A stretch of 64,000 nt of DNA from an uncultured Hyphomonas sp. (GTDB taxonomy: Bacteria; Pseudomonadota; Alphaproteobacteria; Caulobacterales; Hyphomonadaceae), in the NCBI RefSeq assembly GCF_963678875.1, contig NZ_OY787456.1, forward strand, positions 1,302,001 through 1,366,000, in the 5' to 3' direction. Positions 43,504 to 52,168 of this stretch are shown here, one piece after another. Numbering within the stretch: the first letter of the stretch is position 1; each line of letters opens with the position of its first letter. Below the pieces are notes generated by a model, which was not told the origin of the DNA, searched no databases, and saw only the letters and a program-made list of their open reading frames with translations. Both the position numbers and the translations under genes were made by a program.

Positions 43504-45237
43504 ATGCTTCGCCTATTACTGCTTGGAATTGCAGGTTTTTTCGCCATGCTATCCGCGCAGGCCGACACGGCCCCGCCGCCGCGCTATGCGTTGGTCATCG
43601 GAAATTCTGACTACCAGCAGCGGGGATGGCAGCTCGCCAATCCCGCAAATGATGCCCAATTGATGGCCACCTCCCTGGCCGATGTCGGCTTTCAGGTCGA
43701 TCTTGTCCTCAATGCCAGCGAAGACCGGATGGAGGAGGCATTCGCCGCCCATGGTGCGCGCCTGAAGGCTGGCGGCAAGGGCGCGGTGGGCCTGATCTAT
43801 TATGCCGGGCACGGCGTGCAGTCCCAGGGGCTGAACTATCTCGTGCCGGTGGATGCGAATGCCCGCTCCGAACAGGACATCTGGCGGCAGGCGCCGCGCC
43901 TCGGCGATGCGCTGCGCTATGTCGAGGATGCGGGCAACGCCGTGAACTTCGTGATCCTCGATGCCTGCCGGGACAATCCGCTGCCGAGCGCAACGCGAAG
44001 TGCAGCTGGCGGGCTGGCAGAGGTGAAGCCCGCGCGGGGGCTGTTGATCTCCTATTCCACGGCGCCCGGCTTTGTTGCCTATGACGGCGATGGCGAGAAC
44101 TCTGCCTTTGCGATCGCGCTGGCGCAGACGCTGAGCCAGCAGAATCTGATCGCGGAACAGGTGTTCAAGCGGGTGGCCGACAGCGTGAACGCGGCGACCG
44201 GCGGGTTGCAGACACCGTTCTACAATTCCGGCCTGACCGGCGCGGATTTCTGCTTTGCCGGATGTAGCGGTGCCCCGGCGCCTGCGCCGACGGTGATCTC
44301 GGACTCCGTTCTCTCCACCCGCCTGCCGGCCGGCACGCGCTCCACCGCGTCGACCGGTGAAGCCCCCGTCGCAGGACCGGCAGCCTCGCCTGCCGTGGGC
44401 ACCGTGTCCGGCCTGGTGCGCCAGGGTGCCTTCGCAGCGGCGGCCAATGGCGGCCCGGTCGAAGCGCGCAGGTTCAAGGACTGCACCGACTGCCCGCAAA
44501 TGGTGGCTATTCCTGCAGGCAGCTTCCTCATGGGCTCTCCGGAGAGCGAGCCGGAGCGCAAGGACACCGAAGGCCCACAATGGGAGCCGCAGGTCGCGAT
44601 GTTCGCTGCCTCGGAAAAGGAAATCAACTGGGCCGATATCGATGCCTGCATCGCCGCAGGCGGTTGCGCGGGCAATGCGGCGCAAGCGCAAACCCGCTCC
44701 GACCGCTGGAGGCGCAGCGCCATGCCCGCCATCAACATCACCTGGTGGGAAGCGATGGATTATGTCCGCTGGCTGAACGAGCAGGTGGACGGTGAGCCCT
44801 ATCGCCTGCTGAACGAGGCCGAGTGGGAATACGCCGCCCGCGCAGGCACGACGACGGCCTTCAATACCGGCGACTACCTCACCGACAAGGACGCGAACTT
44901 CAATGCCGGCGGGCGCCAGTACAATGGCGGGCCGAAAGGGAAATGGCCGCGCCAGCCGATGCCTGTCGGGTCTTATCCGCCGAACGTCTTCGGCCTCTAC
45001 GACATGCATGGCAATGCCGCCGAATGGGTCGCTGATTGCTGGAGCCATGACTATCTGGGCCGCATCGGCAAGGCTGAGGCCGAGCCGGGCGCGGAGAAAT
45101 GTTCCCGTGCGTTGCGGGGCGGCAGCTGGGAGAAGGTCCCGTCCTATGTCCGCTCCGCCGTGCGCGATGCGTACCCGCCGGGCGGGCGTGACGATGCGAT
45201 TGGCTTCCGGGTGGCGCGGGATCCTGATCCGTCATGA
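43504..45237 (+). CDS. Exported caspase-like protein fused to formylglycine-generating-enzyme domain
   Basis: 577 residues. Signal peptide ([17 protein letters not shown]), then a C14 caspase-like domain with [12 protein letters not shown], His in [14 protein letters not shown] and Cys in [12 protein letters not shown] (residues 25-255). After a Ser/Ala/Pro linker comes a SUMF1/FGE-sulfatase domain (320-570): [54 protein letters not shown] and [14 protein letters not shown]. Both halves look complete; whether the FGE copper-binding cysteines are present is doubtful, so it may be a binding fold. Coupled (ATGA) to the next gene. Confidence 0.85.
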   Translation: MLRLLLLGIAGFFAMLSAQADTAPPPRYALVIGNSDYQQRGWQLANPANDAQLMATSLADVGFQVDLVLNASEDRMEEAFAAHGARLKAGGKGAVGLIYYAGHGVQSQGLNYLVPVDANARSEQDIWRQAPRLGDALRYVEDAGNAVNFVILDACRDNPLPSATRSAAGGLAEVKPARGLLISYSTAPGFVAYDGDGENSAFAIALAQTLSQQNLIAEQVFKRVADSVNAATGGLQTPFYNSGLTGADFCFAGCSGAPAPAPTVISDSVLSTRLPAGTRSTASTGEAPVAGPAASPAVGTVSGLVRQGAFAAAANGGPVEARRFKDCTDCPQMVAIPAGSFLMGSPESEPERKDTEGPQWEPQVAMFAASEKEINWADIDACIAAGGCAGNAAQAQTRSDRWRRSAMPAINITWWEAMDYVRWLNEQVDGEPYRLLNEAEWEYAARAGTTTAFNTGDYLTDKDANFNAGGRQYNGGPKGKWPRQPMPVGSYPPNVFGLYDMHGNAAEWVADCWSHDYLGRIGKAEAEPGAEKCSRALRGGSWEKVPSYVRSAVRDAYPPGGRDDAIGFRVARDPDPS

Positions 45238-45641
45238 TCCAGTCCATCAGCCCCCTGATCAGTCATCACCGGGACCAGTTGAAAGCCGAGTCCCGGCTGA
45301 ACCGGACCCTCCTGATCGGGGCGATGCTGGCGGCACTGGCGGCGTTCAGCGTGTTCCTGCTGACCCTGTTCGGGCACTATCCGCTGCCCATGGGCGAGGG
45401 CATTTTTGCCGGGAATCCCGAGCGTATCCTCGGCGCCTCCAACTTCTTCGTCGCCACGGCGATCGGCGCAGCTCTCCGGATGTGGCGGATGAGGCAGACG
45501 CGGATCAAGCTGCTGATCGCGGAGGCCTTCCTGCGCGAGAATGAAGACGAAACAGGGCTGCGCCTGCTGCTGGAGCCGATGTTCGGCCCTAATGTCTGGC
45601 GTGGAACGAAGCTGAAAGATGCCGGGGGAACGGAGTGGTGA
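45234..45641 (+). CDS. Small two-TM membrane protein of the caspase operon
   Basis: 135 residues. TM1 around [20 protein letters not shown], a second hydrophobic stretch at [17 protein letters not shown], then a charged cytoplasmic tail ([20 protein letters not shown]). It overlaps the caspase gene's stop and the TPR gene's start by 4 bp each. No family recognised; presumably a partner of its two neighbours. Confidence 0.7.
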   Translation: MIQSISPLISHHRDQLKAESRLNRTLLIGAMLAALAAFSVFLLTLFGHYPLPMGEGIFAGNPERILGASNFFVATAIGAALRMWRMRQTRIKLLIAEAFLRENEDETGLRLLLEPMFGPNVWRGTKLKDAGGTEW

Positions 45642-47020
45642 GCACGGAAAACGAAACGGGCCGGTCGCCGGTCACATCGCTGGACCTGCTGATGGAGTTG
45701 CAGGGGGAGCAGCAATCCTTTCGCTTCCTCGTGCGGGCGCTGGCGGCGCTGCTGGCCACCGCCGCGGTGATCGCGGTGGGCAGTGTGATCTATTTCTATT
45801 TCGAGCTTCAGGGCCTTCGTGCGGAATATGTGCGACAGGCGCAACTGAACGAGGTGAATCTCCGCATCGTGGCAGGCGAGGCGAGCCGCCAGCGGGAATC
45901 GACGCAGGCCCAGTTGGTTGCCATCCGCGAGGAGAACGAGGCCGCCCGCAGGCAGGCCGAGCTGTCGCGTGAACTGCAGCAGGCCGGATCGCCCGGCCAG
46001 ATCGCCTCCTACAAGGACCGCGCCGTCTCCATCGCGCGCGGGCACATCCTCGGCAAGACGATGAATGAGGTGACTTCGCAGGTCGTCGCCATGGTGCTGC
46101 GTGCTGATCAGGCCGGCAGTGTCAGCCTGCTGACGAATGGCGAGCGCGTGTTGTTGCAGGCGGCGCTGGACGATTGGGGCGGCCAGGTGGAATCCGCAAC
46201 CGTGCGCAGCGAGTTCCAGACCTTGCTGGACGATAGTAACGGCCTCGCTGATCAGGGTGTCGGTGCGGCCGGTCTCGCCATGCTCGAATACCGCAAGGCG
46301 AACGGCAATTCCCTCGGCTGGAACCGGGGCTGCTCCACCGTAGTGGATTATGTGAACCAGGCTGCAGCGCGCGGTCTCAACGAGCCGATGCTGCTGCTCT
46401 GGAAAGGCCAATGCCTGCGCAAGCGCGGCGATGCCTTGCTGGCCTATGAGGCGTTCAGTCAGGCGGCGAAGCTGATGGAGACCGACCCGGAAGATATCAC
46501 GCTGGAACAGTCGCAGATGGCCCACCATGGCGTCGGCACGACGCTGATCGCGCTGGCGGCACAGTCGCAATTGCCGGAAGGGCAGGACAGGAACCTTGCC
46601 CTGCAGGAGGCGCTGTCGGAGCTGCGCACAGCCGCCAAGATACGGGCGGACCGTGGCTCCACTCGTGTTGGGGTGGCGTACACGGAAGAAAACATGGGCT
46701 TCATCTATATTCTGGAGCAGGACTGGCCCGCTGCGCTGTCCCATACGGAAAACATCGACAATATCCTGCCGCTGGCCTGGAACCTGACCGTACGTAACAT
46801 CGCGGCGCGTGAGAACGAACAGGCGCTGAAGCGGGCTGGGACCAGCCGCGAAGCGGTACAGGAAATGAGGCGTATCCAGAACGACACCGCCATGGTGCTG
46901 TCGCTGATGGATTGCGGCCAGATCGACAAGGCAGAGCTGATGCGCCTGTTGCCGCAGACCTATTCTGACGAAGTCGATGAGCTTGCGGCGCATTGCCTTG
47001 TGGAATCGGGCGGGATTTGA
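45638..47020 (+). CDS. Membrane-anchored TPR-like protein of the caspase operon
   Basis: 460 residues from GTG 45638, which overlaps the upstream stop (GTGA); the GTG at 45635 is an alternative. TM around residues 30-55 (ALLATAAVIAVGSVIYFYFE), a coiled coil (RIVAGEASRQRESTQAQLVA), then TPR-like helical repeats (LLLWKGQCLRKRGDALLAYE, AYTEENMGFIYILEQDWPAA). It would present a protein-interaction surface on the periplasmic side, where the caspase-like protein also goes. Third gene of the coupled set. Confidence 0.72.
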   Translation: MSTENETGRSPVTSLDLLMELQGEQQSFRFLVRALAALLATAAVIAVGSVIYFYFELQGLRAEYVRQAQLNEVNLRIVAGEASRQRESTQAQLVAIREENEAARRQAELSRELQQAGSPGQIASYKDRAVSIARGHILGKTMNEVTSQVVAMVLRADQAGSVSLLTNGERVLLQAALDDWGGQVESATVRSEFQTLLDDSNGLADQGVGAAGLAMLEYRKANGNSLGWNRGCSTVVDYVNQAAARGLNEPMLLLWKGQCLRKRGDALLAYEAFSQAAKLMETDPEDITLEQSQMAHHGVGTTLIALAAQSQLPEGQDRNLALQEALSELRTAAKIRADRGSTRVGVAYTEENMGFIYILEQDWPAALSHTENIDNILPLAWNLTVRNIAARENEQALKRAGTSREAVQEMRRIQNDTAMVLSLMDCGQIDKAELMRLLPQTYSDEVDELAAHCLVESGGI

Positions 47021-47089
47021 TGCAGCCTTGCTGTTGAACCCGAAGAGAAACCAACTAGGTTGCGCCTCGCGAAGAAAAGGACACCGATA

Positions 47090-47299
47090 ATGAACCGCGA
47101 AGAAACGCTCCGCCTCGAAGCCTATCTCAAAGAGAAGCTGAATCCCGGCCTGCGCCTGCTGCCGCGCGACAAGACGGACGATTCTGTCGAGGTCTATCTC
47201 GGCGCCGAATTCATTGCCGTCGTCTACAAGGACGTCGATGAGGGCGAGACATCCTACCAGTTCCAGATGACCGTGCTGGAAGAAGACATCAACGGCTAA
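47090..47299 (+). CDS. DUF3126-family small protein
   Basis: 69 residues (MNREETLRLEAYLKEKLNPG), ending FQMTVLEEDING. A small conserved alphaproteobacterial protein of unknown role, recognised by the N-terminal helix and LRLLPRDKTDDSVEVYLGAE. AAGAAAAGGA precedes the ATG. A terminator follows directly. Confidence 0.8.
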   Translation: MNREETLRLEAYLKEKLNPGLRLLPRDKTDDSVEVYLGAEFIAVVYKDVDEGETSYQFQMTVLEEDING

Positions 47300-47307
47300 G
47301 CCGTTGC

Positions 47308-47335
47308 GGGACCGTCCCGGTGCTGGAACGGTCCC
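47308..47335 (+). terminator. Rho-independent-type terminator
   Basis: GGGACCGT (47308-47315) pairs with ACGGTCCC (47328-47335), followed by TTTCC, 9 bp after the DUF3126-like gene's stop. Confidence 0.65.
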
Positions 47336-47360
47336 TTTCCGGGCCATGATGTGTCGTCCC

Positions 47361-47789
47361 TTAGAATGGGAGCGCACACAGATCCGGCTCGACCCATTCG
47401 CGCCGGGCCTTGACGCTGAACAGCGTCTCCCGCCGCCAGTAATCGAGAATCCAGTCCGGCTTTCCGCAAGGGCCGGCCAGAAGGCCTGACAGGACTTCAT
47501 GCAGCGGCGTGCCCCCGGGCGTGCCGCGATACGCATGTTCGGCGGCCTTCAGCGAAGCGATGGTGATCGTCTCGTGATAGCCTTCGGTTTCGGTATTCTT
47601 GCCGCCTACGGATTCATTGTAGGCGCGGATCATGCCGGGCATGTCGCGATAGGCGGCAAGCGCATCTTCCGCGATCAAGCCGAGGGCTGCAGCCCAGTGG
47701 GCGGCATGGGTCCATTTCTCCTTCGGCAGGGTGCGATTGCGGAAGCCTTCCAGCAATTCTGTTATGTCGGCATCTGTTTCAAAACTCAT
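47361..47789 (-). CDS. Conserved hypothetical protein
   Basis: 142 residues, all-helical, soluble. KEKWTHAAHWAAALGLIAED and GYHETITIASLKAAEHAYRG are the most conserved-looking parts; a His-rich core could bind a metal or ligand, but no family function is known to me. Convergent with the DUF3126-like gene. Start at 47789 (MSFETDADITEL) follows AGGAACAGGAAG. Confidence 0.75.
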   Translation of the reverse strand: MSFETDADITELLEGFRNRTLPKEKWTHAAHWAAALGLIAEDALAAYRDMPGMIRAYNESVGGKNTETEGYHETITIASLKAAEHAYRGTPGGTPLHEVLSGLLAGPCGKPDWILDYWRRETLFSVKARREWVEPDLCALPF

Positions 47790-47827
47790 CTTCCTGTTCC
47801 TTCAGTCATGGCGGGACCAAAACAAAA

Positions 47828-47847
47828 GCCCCGCCGGGTGGCGGGGC
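47828..47847 (-). terminator. Strong bidirectional terminator
   Basis: GCCCCGCC-GGGT-GGCGGGGC is a perfect 8-bp stem. Read on the minus strand it is followed by TTTTGTTTTGG, a good U tract, so it ends transcripts arriving from the xseA side. On the plus strand TTGTTT follows, weaker. Confidence 0.75.
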
Positions 47848-48026
47848 TTGTTTGGTCGAATGCTGATCTGACGCGCGGTCAGTCAGGCAGTCGCCAGGCA
47901 CAAGCACGCGCCGGCTGGATAAGCCGGGTCTGTTGTTGAACGGTGATTGCGTGTTTGTGCATGCGGGCGAGGTAGCGGCTCTGGCCGGAGATGGCAAGTC
48001 CGTATTTGTCCGTAGGCGGAAGCGCC
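47848..48026 (-). ncRNA. Candidate structured RNA between xseA and its terminator
   Basis: The 179 bases after the xseA stop hold no good gene but end in a strong terminator. On the minus strand, AATCACCGTTCAACAACAGA followed by CCCGGCTTATCC closely resembles the 3' end of RNase P RNA (AATGAC-CGTCC-ACAGAACCCGGCTTAT), but the 5' half of rnpB (GAGGAAAGTCC) is absent and one A of the universal core is missing. It may be a truncated rnpB copy, another small RNA, or chance. A weak 27-codon frame also overlaps it. Confidence 0.3.
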
Positions 48027-49430
48027 TTAGAAAAGCGAACCCTGCTGGCCTTTTGGTCTGGCCTTGGGCGGTTTCGAGGCAGGGGCCGGGGGTGGGCCGG
48101 ACGATCCGCTGGGCACTGCGGTGACATCACCATCGGCGAAGCTGATCTTCAGGCTGGCAGCGCTGGCGGCCGGTCCGGCGGAGCGGACGAGTTTGCCGTC
48201 TCCATCCCGCACCAACGCATAGCCGCGCTTCAGCGTCGACTGGTAGGACAGGGTCTCCAGCAGCTTGCCCTGATTGGCGAGGGCGGTTTCGCGTTGCTGC
48301 ATCAGGCGCGTCAGCGCGGGCCGCGCACGCACGGCGACATCGCGCAGGCGCTGCTTCGAGGTGCGAATTTCGCTGCGCAGGCTGGCGGGGCTGATGGTCA
48401 GGCGCGAGAGCCGGACGCGGGCTTTCTGCGTCAGGGCGAGGGCGGCGCGCGGCAATGTGGCGGCGGCATAGTCCAGCCTCTGGCGTTTGGTCTGCAGCAG
48501 GGTTTCCGGTCGCGGCAGGCGCGCGGCGGAGAGCTGGTCCTTCGCCTGTCCGGTCCGGCGGGAGAGGGCGCGCTTCAGGCGCTCGCCCGCTTCACCGGTC
48601 TGAAGCAGCAATTCCTGGCGTACCGGCACGGCGATCTCGGCGGCGCCTGTCGGCGTTGGTGCGCGGGCATCGGAGACATAGTCTATCAGCGTCGTGTCGG
48701 TCTCGTGGCCGACGGCGGAGATCAACGGGATCTCGCTTTCGAAGGCGGCGCGGACGACGATTTCCTCGTTGAACGGCCAGAGATCCTCGATCGAGCCGCC
48801 GCCGCGGGCGACGATCAATACGTCCGGGCGGTCGGCGCCGGTCATGGCGTTAAAGCCCCTGATGCCCGCTGTCACCTGCGCGGCGGCCTGATCGCCCTGA
48901 ACCAGCGCGGGCCACACGATGACACGCACCGGGAAGCGGTCGCGGATGCGGTGCAGGATATCGCGGATGACGGCGCCGGTCGGGCTGGTCACCACGCCGA
49001 TGGTGCGCGGCAGGAAGGGGAGCTGCTTCTTGTGCTCGGCTGCGAAGAGGCCTTCGGCGGCGAGCTTTTTCTTCCGCTCCTCCAGCAGGGCCATCAGCGC
49101 CCCGGCACCGGCAGGCCGCATGGACGAGGCGATCATCTGGTAGTTCGATCGGCCCGCATAGATCGACAGCTTGCCGGTCGCGATTACTTCGAGGCCTTCT
49201 TCCGGGCGGAAGGGCAGCCGGTCGACCTGGCCTTTCCACATCACCGTGTTCAGCACGGCCTTGTCGTCCTTCAGGTCGCAATACATGTGGCCGGAGCGGG
49301 CGATGGTGACCCGGCCGAGTTCCCCGCGCACGACGACATGGTCGTAATTCGTCTCGATCGTCCGCTTCAGGCTGGCAGCGAGATCGGAGACGCTGAGGGC
49401 GGGATCGTTGGAGGCGGGGGCTTCAGACAT
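48027..49430 (-). CDS. xseA: Exodeoxyribonuclease VII large subunit
   Basis: 467 residues. N-terminal OB fold (VVVRGELGRVTIARSGHMYC), catalytic core with VVTSPTGAVIRDILHRIRDR, LIVARGGGSIEDLWPFNEE and SAVGHETDTTLIDYVSDARA, then the long helical tail and basic C-terminus. With XseB it degrades single-stranded DNA. XseB is not in the window. Confidence 0.95.
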   Translation of the reverse strand: MSEAPASNDPALSVSDLAASLKRTIETNYDHVVVRGELGRVTIARSGHMYCDLKDDKAVLNTVMWKGQVDRLPFRPEEGLEVIATGKLSIYAGRSNYQMIASSMRPAGAGALMALLEERKKKLAAEGLFAAEHKKQLPFLPRTIGVVTSPTGAVIRDILHRIRDRFPVRVIVWPALVQGDQAAAQVTAGIRGFNAMTGADRPDVLIVARGGGSIEDLWPFNEEIVVRAAFESEIPLISAVGHETDTTLIDYVSDARAPTPTGAAEIAVPVRQELLLQTGEAGERLKRALSRRTGQAKDQLSAARLPRPETLLQTKRQRLDYAAATLPRAALALTQKARVRLSRLTISPASLRSEIRTSKQRLRDVAVRARPALTRLMQQRETALANQGKLLETLSYQSTLKRGYALVRDGDGKLVRSAGPAASAASLKISFADGDVTAVPSGSSGPPPAPASKPPKARPKGQQGSLF

Positions 49431-49565
49431 GCCCCTTTTTTGGACGCGGTTGCTGGCCAGAGCAAGAGGCGGGGGCCAGAGTAAGCGGCAGGGCTAGCGC
49501 CTCAGCACTTGCGCCTCCCGTCATGGATATGTGGGAGCGGAGAAGGCCGGTTTGCCGGATTGCCA

Positions 49566-50189
49566 TCAGGACGAGTCGTGGCTTTGTACGTCCAGCGCGA
49601 CCGCGTGCAGGTACTGCATGTTGTCAGCCTGCTCCACCGACAGGGCCGGATCGGTGAAGGCTTTCGGCTGGGGTGCCAGAAGGGGCTTCAACGGTGCATG
49701 CAGCCGCGCTCTCATGGCCAGCAGGTAAAGATCTCCATTCTCGAACACGTCGGCGAGCGCGGCGAGGCGTTTCAGGAGTGGCGCGGCGGAGACGAGGCCG
49801 TCTGCACTGCCTTCACTTCGCGGCAGGCCCGCAGAAGGAGCTTTCAGGAAATGGTCGGGATCGGCCGCGGGCGCGCGCCGGATGACAGGCACGGGCGGGC
49901 ATTCATCGATACGGAACAGCAGCTTCACACCCTCCGGCAGCGGCGCCATCGGCCCGTACTCAGCACACATGACGACCAGCATGCGGCGTACCAGTGCCTC
50001 GAAAATGCCGATGGCTGTGCGGACGGCCCAGGCTTCCGCGTGCGACAGCCGCAAGGGTGCGGCCTGCCCTTGCGCATCATCGGCCGGGGCGAAGCGCGCC
50101 AGCATGTCGTCGACGGCGCTCTGCACGGCGGACCACCAGTGCGAGATCAGGCTGTGGGTACGGGCAGGGACGGGAAAGCTCATGCCCAC
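49566..50189 (-). CDS. Conserved hypothetical protein
   Basis: 207 residues, mostly helical, with RLSHAEAWAVRTAIGIFEAL and VRRMLVVMCAEYGP. No signal peptide, TM or catalytic motif seen. Lies between xseA and purD on the minus strand; 135 bp separate it from xseA. Family not recognised; GC and codon use are like the chromosome, so it is probably a lineage-specific core gene. Confidence 0.65.
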   Translation of the reverse strand: MGMSFPVPARTHSLISHWWSAVQSAVDDMLARFAPADDAQGQAAPLRLSHAEAWAVRTAIGIFEALVRRMLVVMCAEYGPMAPLPEGVKLLFRIDECPPVPVIRRAPAADPDHFLKAPSAGLPRSEGSADGLVSAAPLLKRLAALADVFENGDLYLLAMRARLHAPLKPLLAPQPKAFTDPALSVEQADNMQYLHAVALDVQSHDSS

Positions 50190-50285
50190 AAGACTGCCAG
50201 TGGCGGCGATCCGGGTGGATAGGTACCGCCGGCCCTGTTGCCGTCAAAGGAATTTGGGGGCGGATACCGCCGTTTCTATCCCGCC

Positions 50286-50699
50286 TCAGGCGCCCGCGGC
50301 GAGCTGGACGGCGAGCGAGGCGCCGGTACGGGTGGAAACGCGGCTGAGCGAGAAGGTGCCGGAGATGCGGGCATCTTCCGAGAAGGACCAGCGGCCGGTG
50401 AACAGCATGAAGGAGGCATCGACCGAGCCGCAATAGATAAGGTCCGGTTGGATGATGCCGGTGTCCGGCACGTAGCGTTTCGAGAGCAGCACGTGCTGGC
50501 CGCACCGGTCGCCCCGGATGGTCGCATCATATTCCGGCTCATAGCCGAGCAGCGGGCCGAACGTCACCGGTTCCAGCGTTGTCCCGCACAGCTTCCCGTC
50601 GATTTCCGTGAGCATGGCCGTGAAGCTGACGCATTCGCCATTGGCGTCATAGCGGTACTCTCCGCTCCACAGTCCGCTCATGTTTTTCTGTCCGCTCAT
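50286..50699 (-). CDS. Conserved hypothetical protein
   Basis: 137 residues, predicted all-beta (LWSGEYRYDANGECVSFTAM, CGTTLEPVTFGPLLG, FMLFTGRWSFSEDARISGTF), resembling a small lipocalin-like or calycin barrel. No signal peptide. Start at 50699, or ATG 50681 (MSGLWSGEYRYD). Divergent from purD with 41 bp between starts, so their promoters overlap. Unknown role. Confidence 0.65.
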   Translation of the reverse strand: MSGQKNMSGLWSGEYRYDANGECVSFTAMLTEIDGKLCGTTLEPVTFGPLLGYEPEYDATIRGDRCGQHVLLSKRYVPDTGIIQPDLIYCGSVDASFMLFTGRWSFSEDARISGTFSLSRVSTRTGASLAVQLAAGA

Positions 50700-50740
50700 T
50701 CCTCTTGATCTCAGACGCAGAGCCGAGCATCAAGCGCCTC

Positions 50741-52036
50741 ATGAATATTCTTCTCATCGGATCGGGTGGCCGCGAGCATGCGCTGGCCTGGAAAATGGCT
50801 CAGTCACCGCTGGTGGACGTGGTGCATTCAACGCCGGGAAATCCCGGCATGGACGAAGTCGGCCCGTGCTTCGACGTTAGCGCGACGGACATCGAGAACC
50901 TTGTAAAACTTACACTTCAGGTGGAACCAGACCTCGTTGTGGTGGGCCCTGAGGCACCGCTGGCCGAGGGACTGGCAGATGTGTTGCGGGCGCGCGGATT
51001 CGATGTCTTCGGGCCGAGCCAGGAAGCGGCGCAACTCGAAGCCTCAAAATCTTTTTCCAAGGGCCGGATGACAGCCTATGGCGTGCCGACCGCGGCTTAT
51101 GGCGAATTCACGGAGCCTGGGCTGGCAAAAGCCTTTTTGCGCAAAATGCAGGCACCTTACGTGCTGAAGGCCGACGGGCTGGCCGGCGGCAAGGGCGTCG
51201 TGATCGCCGAAACGCTGGACGATGCAGACGCCGCCGTGGACGAAATGCTGGGCGGCCGCTTTGGCGACGCCTCCGCCACGCTGGTGATCGAGGAGTTCAT
51301 GCATGGCGAGGAAGCCAGCGTGTTCGTGATCTCCGATGGCGAAGGCGCGATCTACCTGCCCGCCGCGCAGGACCACAAGCGCGTTGGCGATGGCGATACC
51401 GGCGTGAACACGGGCGGCATGGGCGCCTATGCCCCGGCGCCGGTGGTGACGGATGAAATCATGACGCGCGTGAAGCGCGAGATCGCCGAGCCGATGCTGA
51501 AGGGAATGGCCAAGGACGGCATGCCGTATCAGGGCGTGCTCTATATCGGCATCATGGTGACGGACGAGGGCCCGAAAGTGGTGGAGTTCAACGCCCGCTT
51601 CGGCGACCCGGAATGCCAGGTGCTGATGAAAGGCCTGAAGGGCGACATCGTCCCGGCATTGCTTGCCTCGGCGACCGGTGGTCTGAAAGGCAATGAAGAG
51701 GCCTTCGAGGCGCTGCTGGAGCTGGACGGGTTCGAGCCGACCGCGACGGTCGTGATGGCCATGGCCGGCTATCCTGGCAAGGTGGAGACGGGCTCGGTGA
51801 TCAAGCATGTCGGCAAGGCGAACGACCTGCCGGGCGTGCACGTCTTCCATGCGGGCACGGACCGGAACGATCTGGGCATGCTGACGTCGAATGGCGGACG
51901 TGTGCTGAACGTCACGGCCAGCGGCAAGACACTGCGCGAAGCGATCGACCGGGCCTATGCGGGCGTCGACATCATCGACTGGCCGGAAGGTTTCTGCCGC
52001 CGTGATATCGGCTGGCGCGCGCTGGAACGGGGCTGA
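50741..52036 (+). CDS. purD: Phosphoribosylamine-glycine ligase
   Basis: 431 residues. N-terminal [23 protein letters not shown]-grasp lysine region [17 protein letters not shown], and metal-binding [17 protein letters not shown]. Second step of purine synthesis. ATG 50741 gives the canonical N-terminus; the frame is open 12 codons further. The 3' end is repeated in diverged form at 54.2 kb. Confidence 0.96.
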   Translation: MNILLIGSGGREHALAWKMAQSPLVDVVHSTPGNPGMDEVGPCFDVSATDIENLVKLTLQVEPDLVVVGPEAPLAEGLADVLRARGFDVFGPSQEAAQLEASKSFSKGRMTAYGVPTAAYGEFTEPGLAKAFLRKMQAPYVLKADGLAGGKGVVIAETLDDADAAVDEMLGGRFGDASATLVIEEFMHGEEASVFVISDGEGAIYLPAAQDHKRVGDGDTGVNTGGMGAYAPAPVVTDEIMTRVKREIAEPMLKGMAKDGMPYQGVLYIGIMVTDEGPKVVEFNARFGDPECQVLMKGLKGDIVPALLASATGGLKGNEEAFEALLELDGFEPTATVVMAMAGYPGKVETGSVIKHVGKANDLPGVHVFHAGTDRNDLGMLTSNGGRVLNVTASGKTLREAIDRAYAGVDIIDWPEGFCRRDIGWRALERG

Positions 52037-52168
52037 GGCGCAGGCCCGTGTCATACCCCCTAAGTAGGGTAGCCTGCCGTTAAATTGCGCGATACGATTT
52101 TAGGGTCGAAAGGTAGCTGAGTTGGGTGCGAGTGCGTGCCTGCTCCGGTCTGAGTGGGAGTGTTTGCC

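Noticed and set aside
43549..45048. 499-codon minus-strand frame opposite the caspase-FGE gene
   Set aside because: The plus strand has a signal peptide and two complete domains; the minus frame has none.
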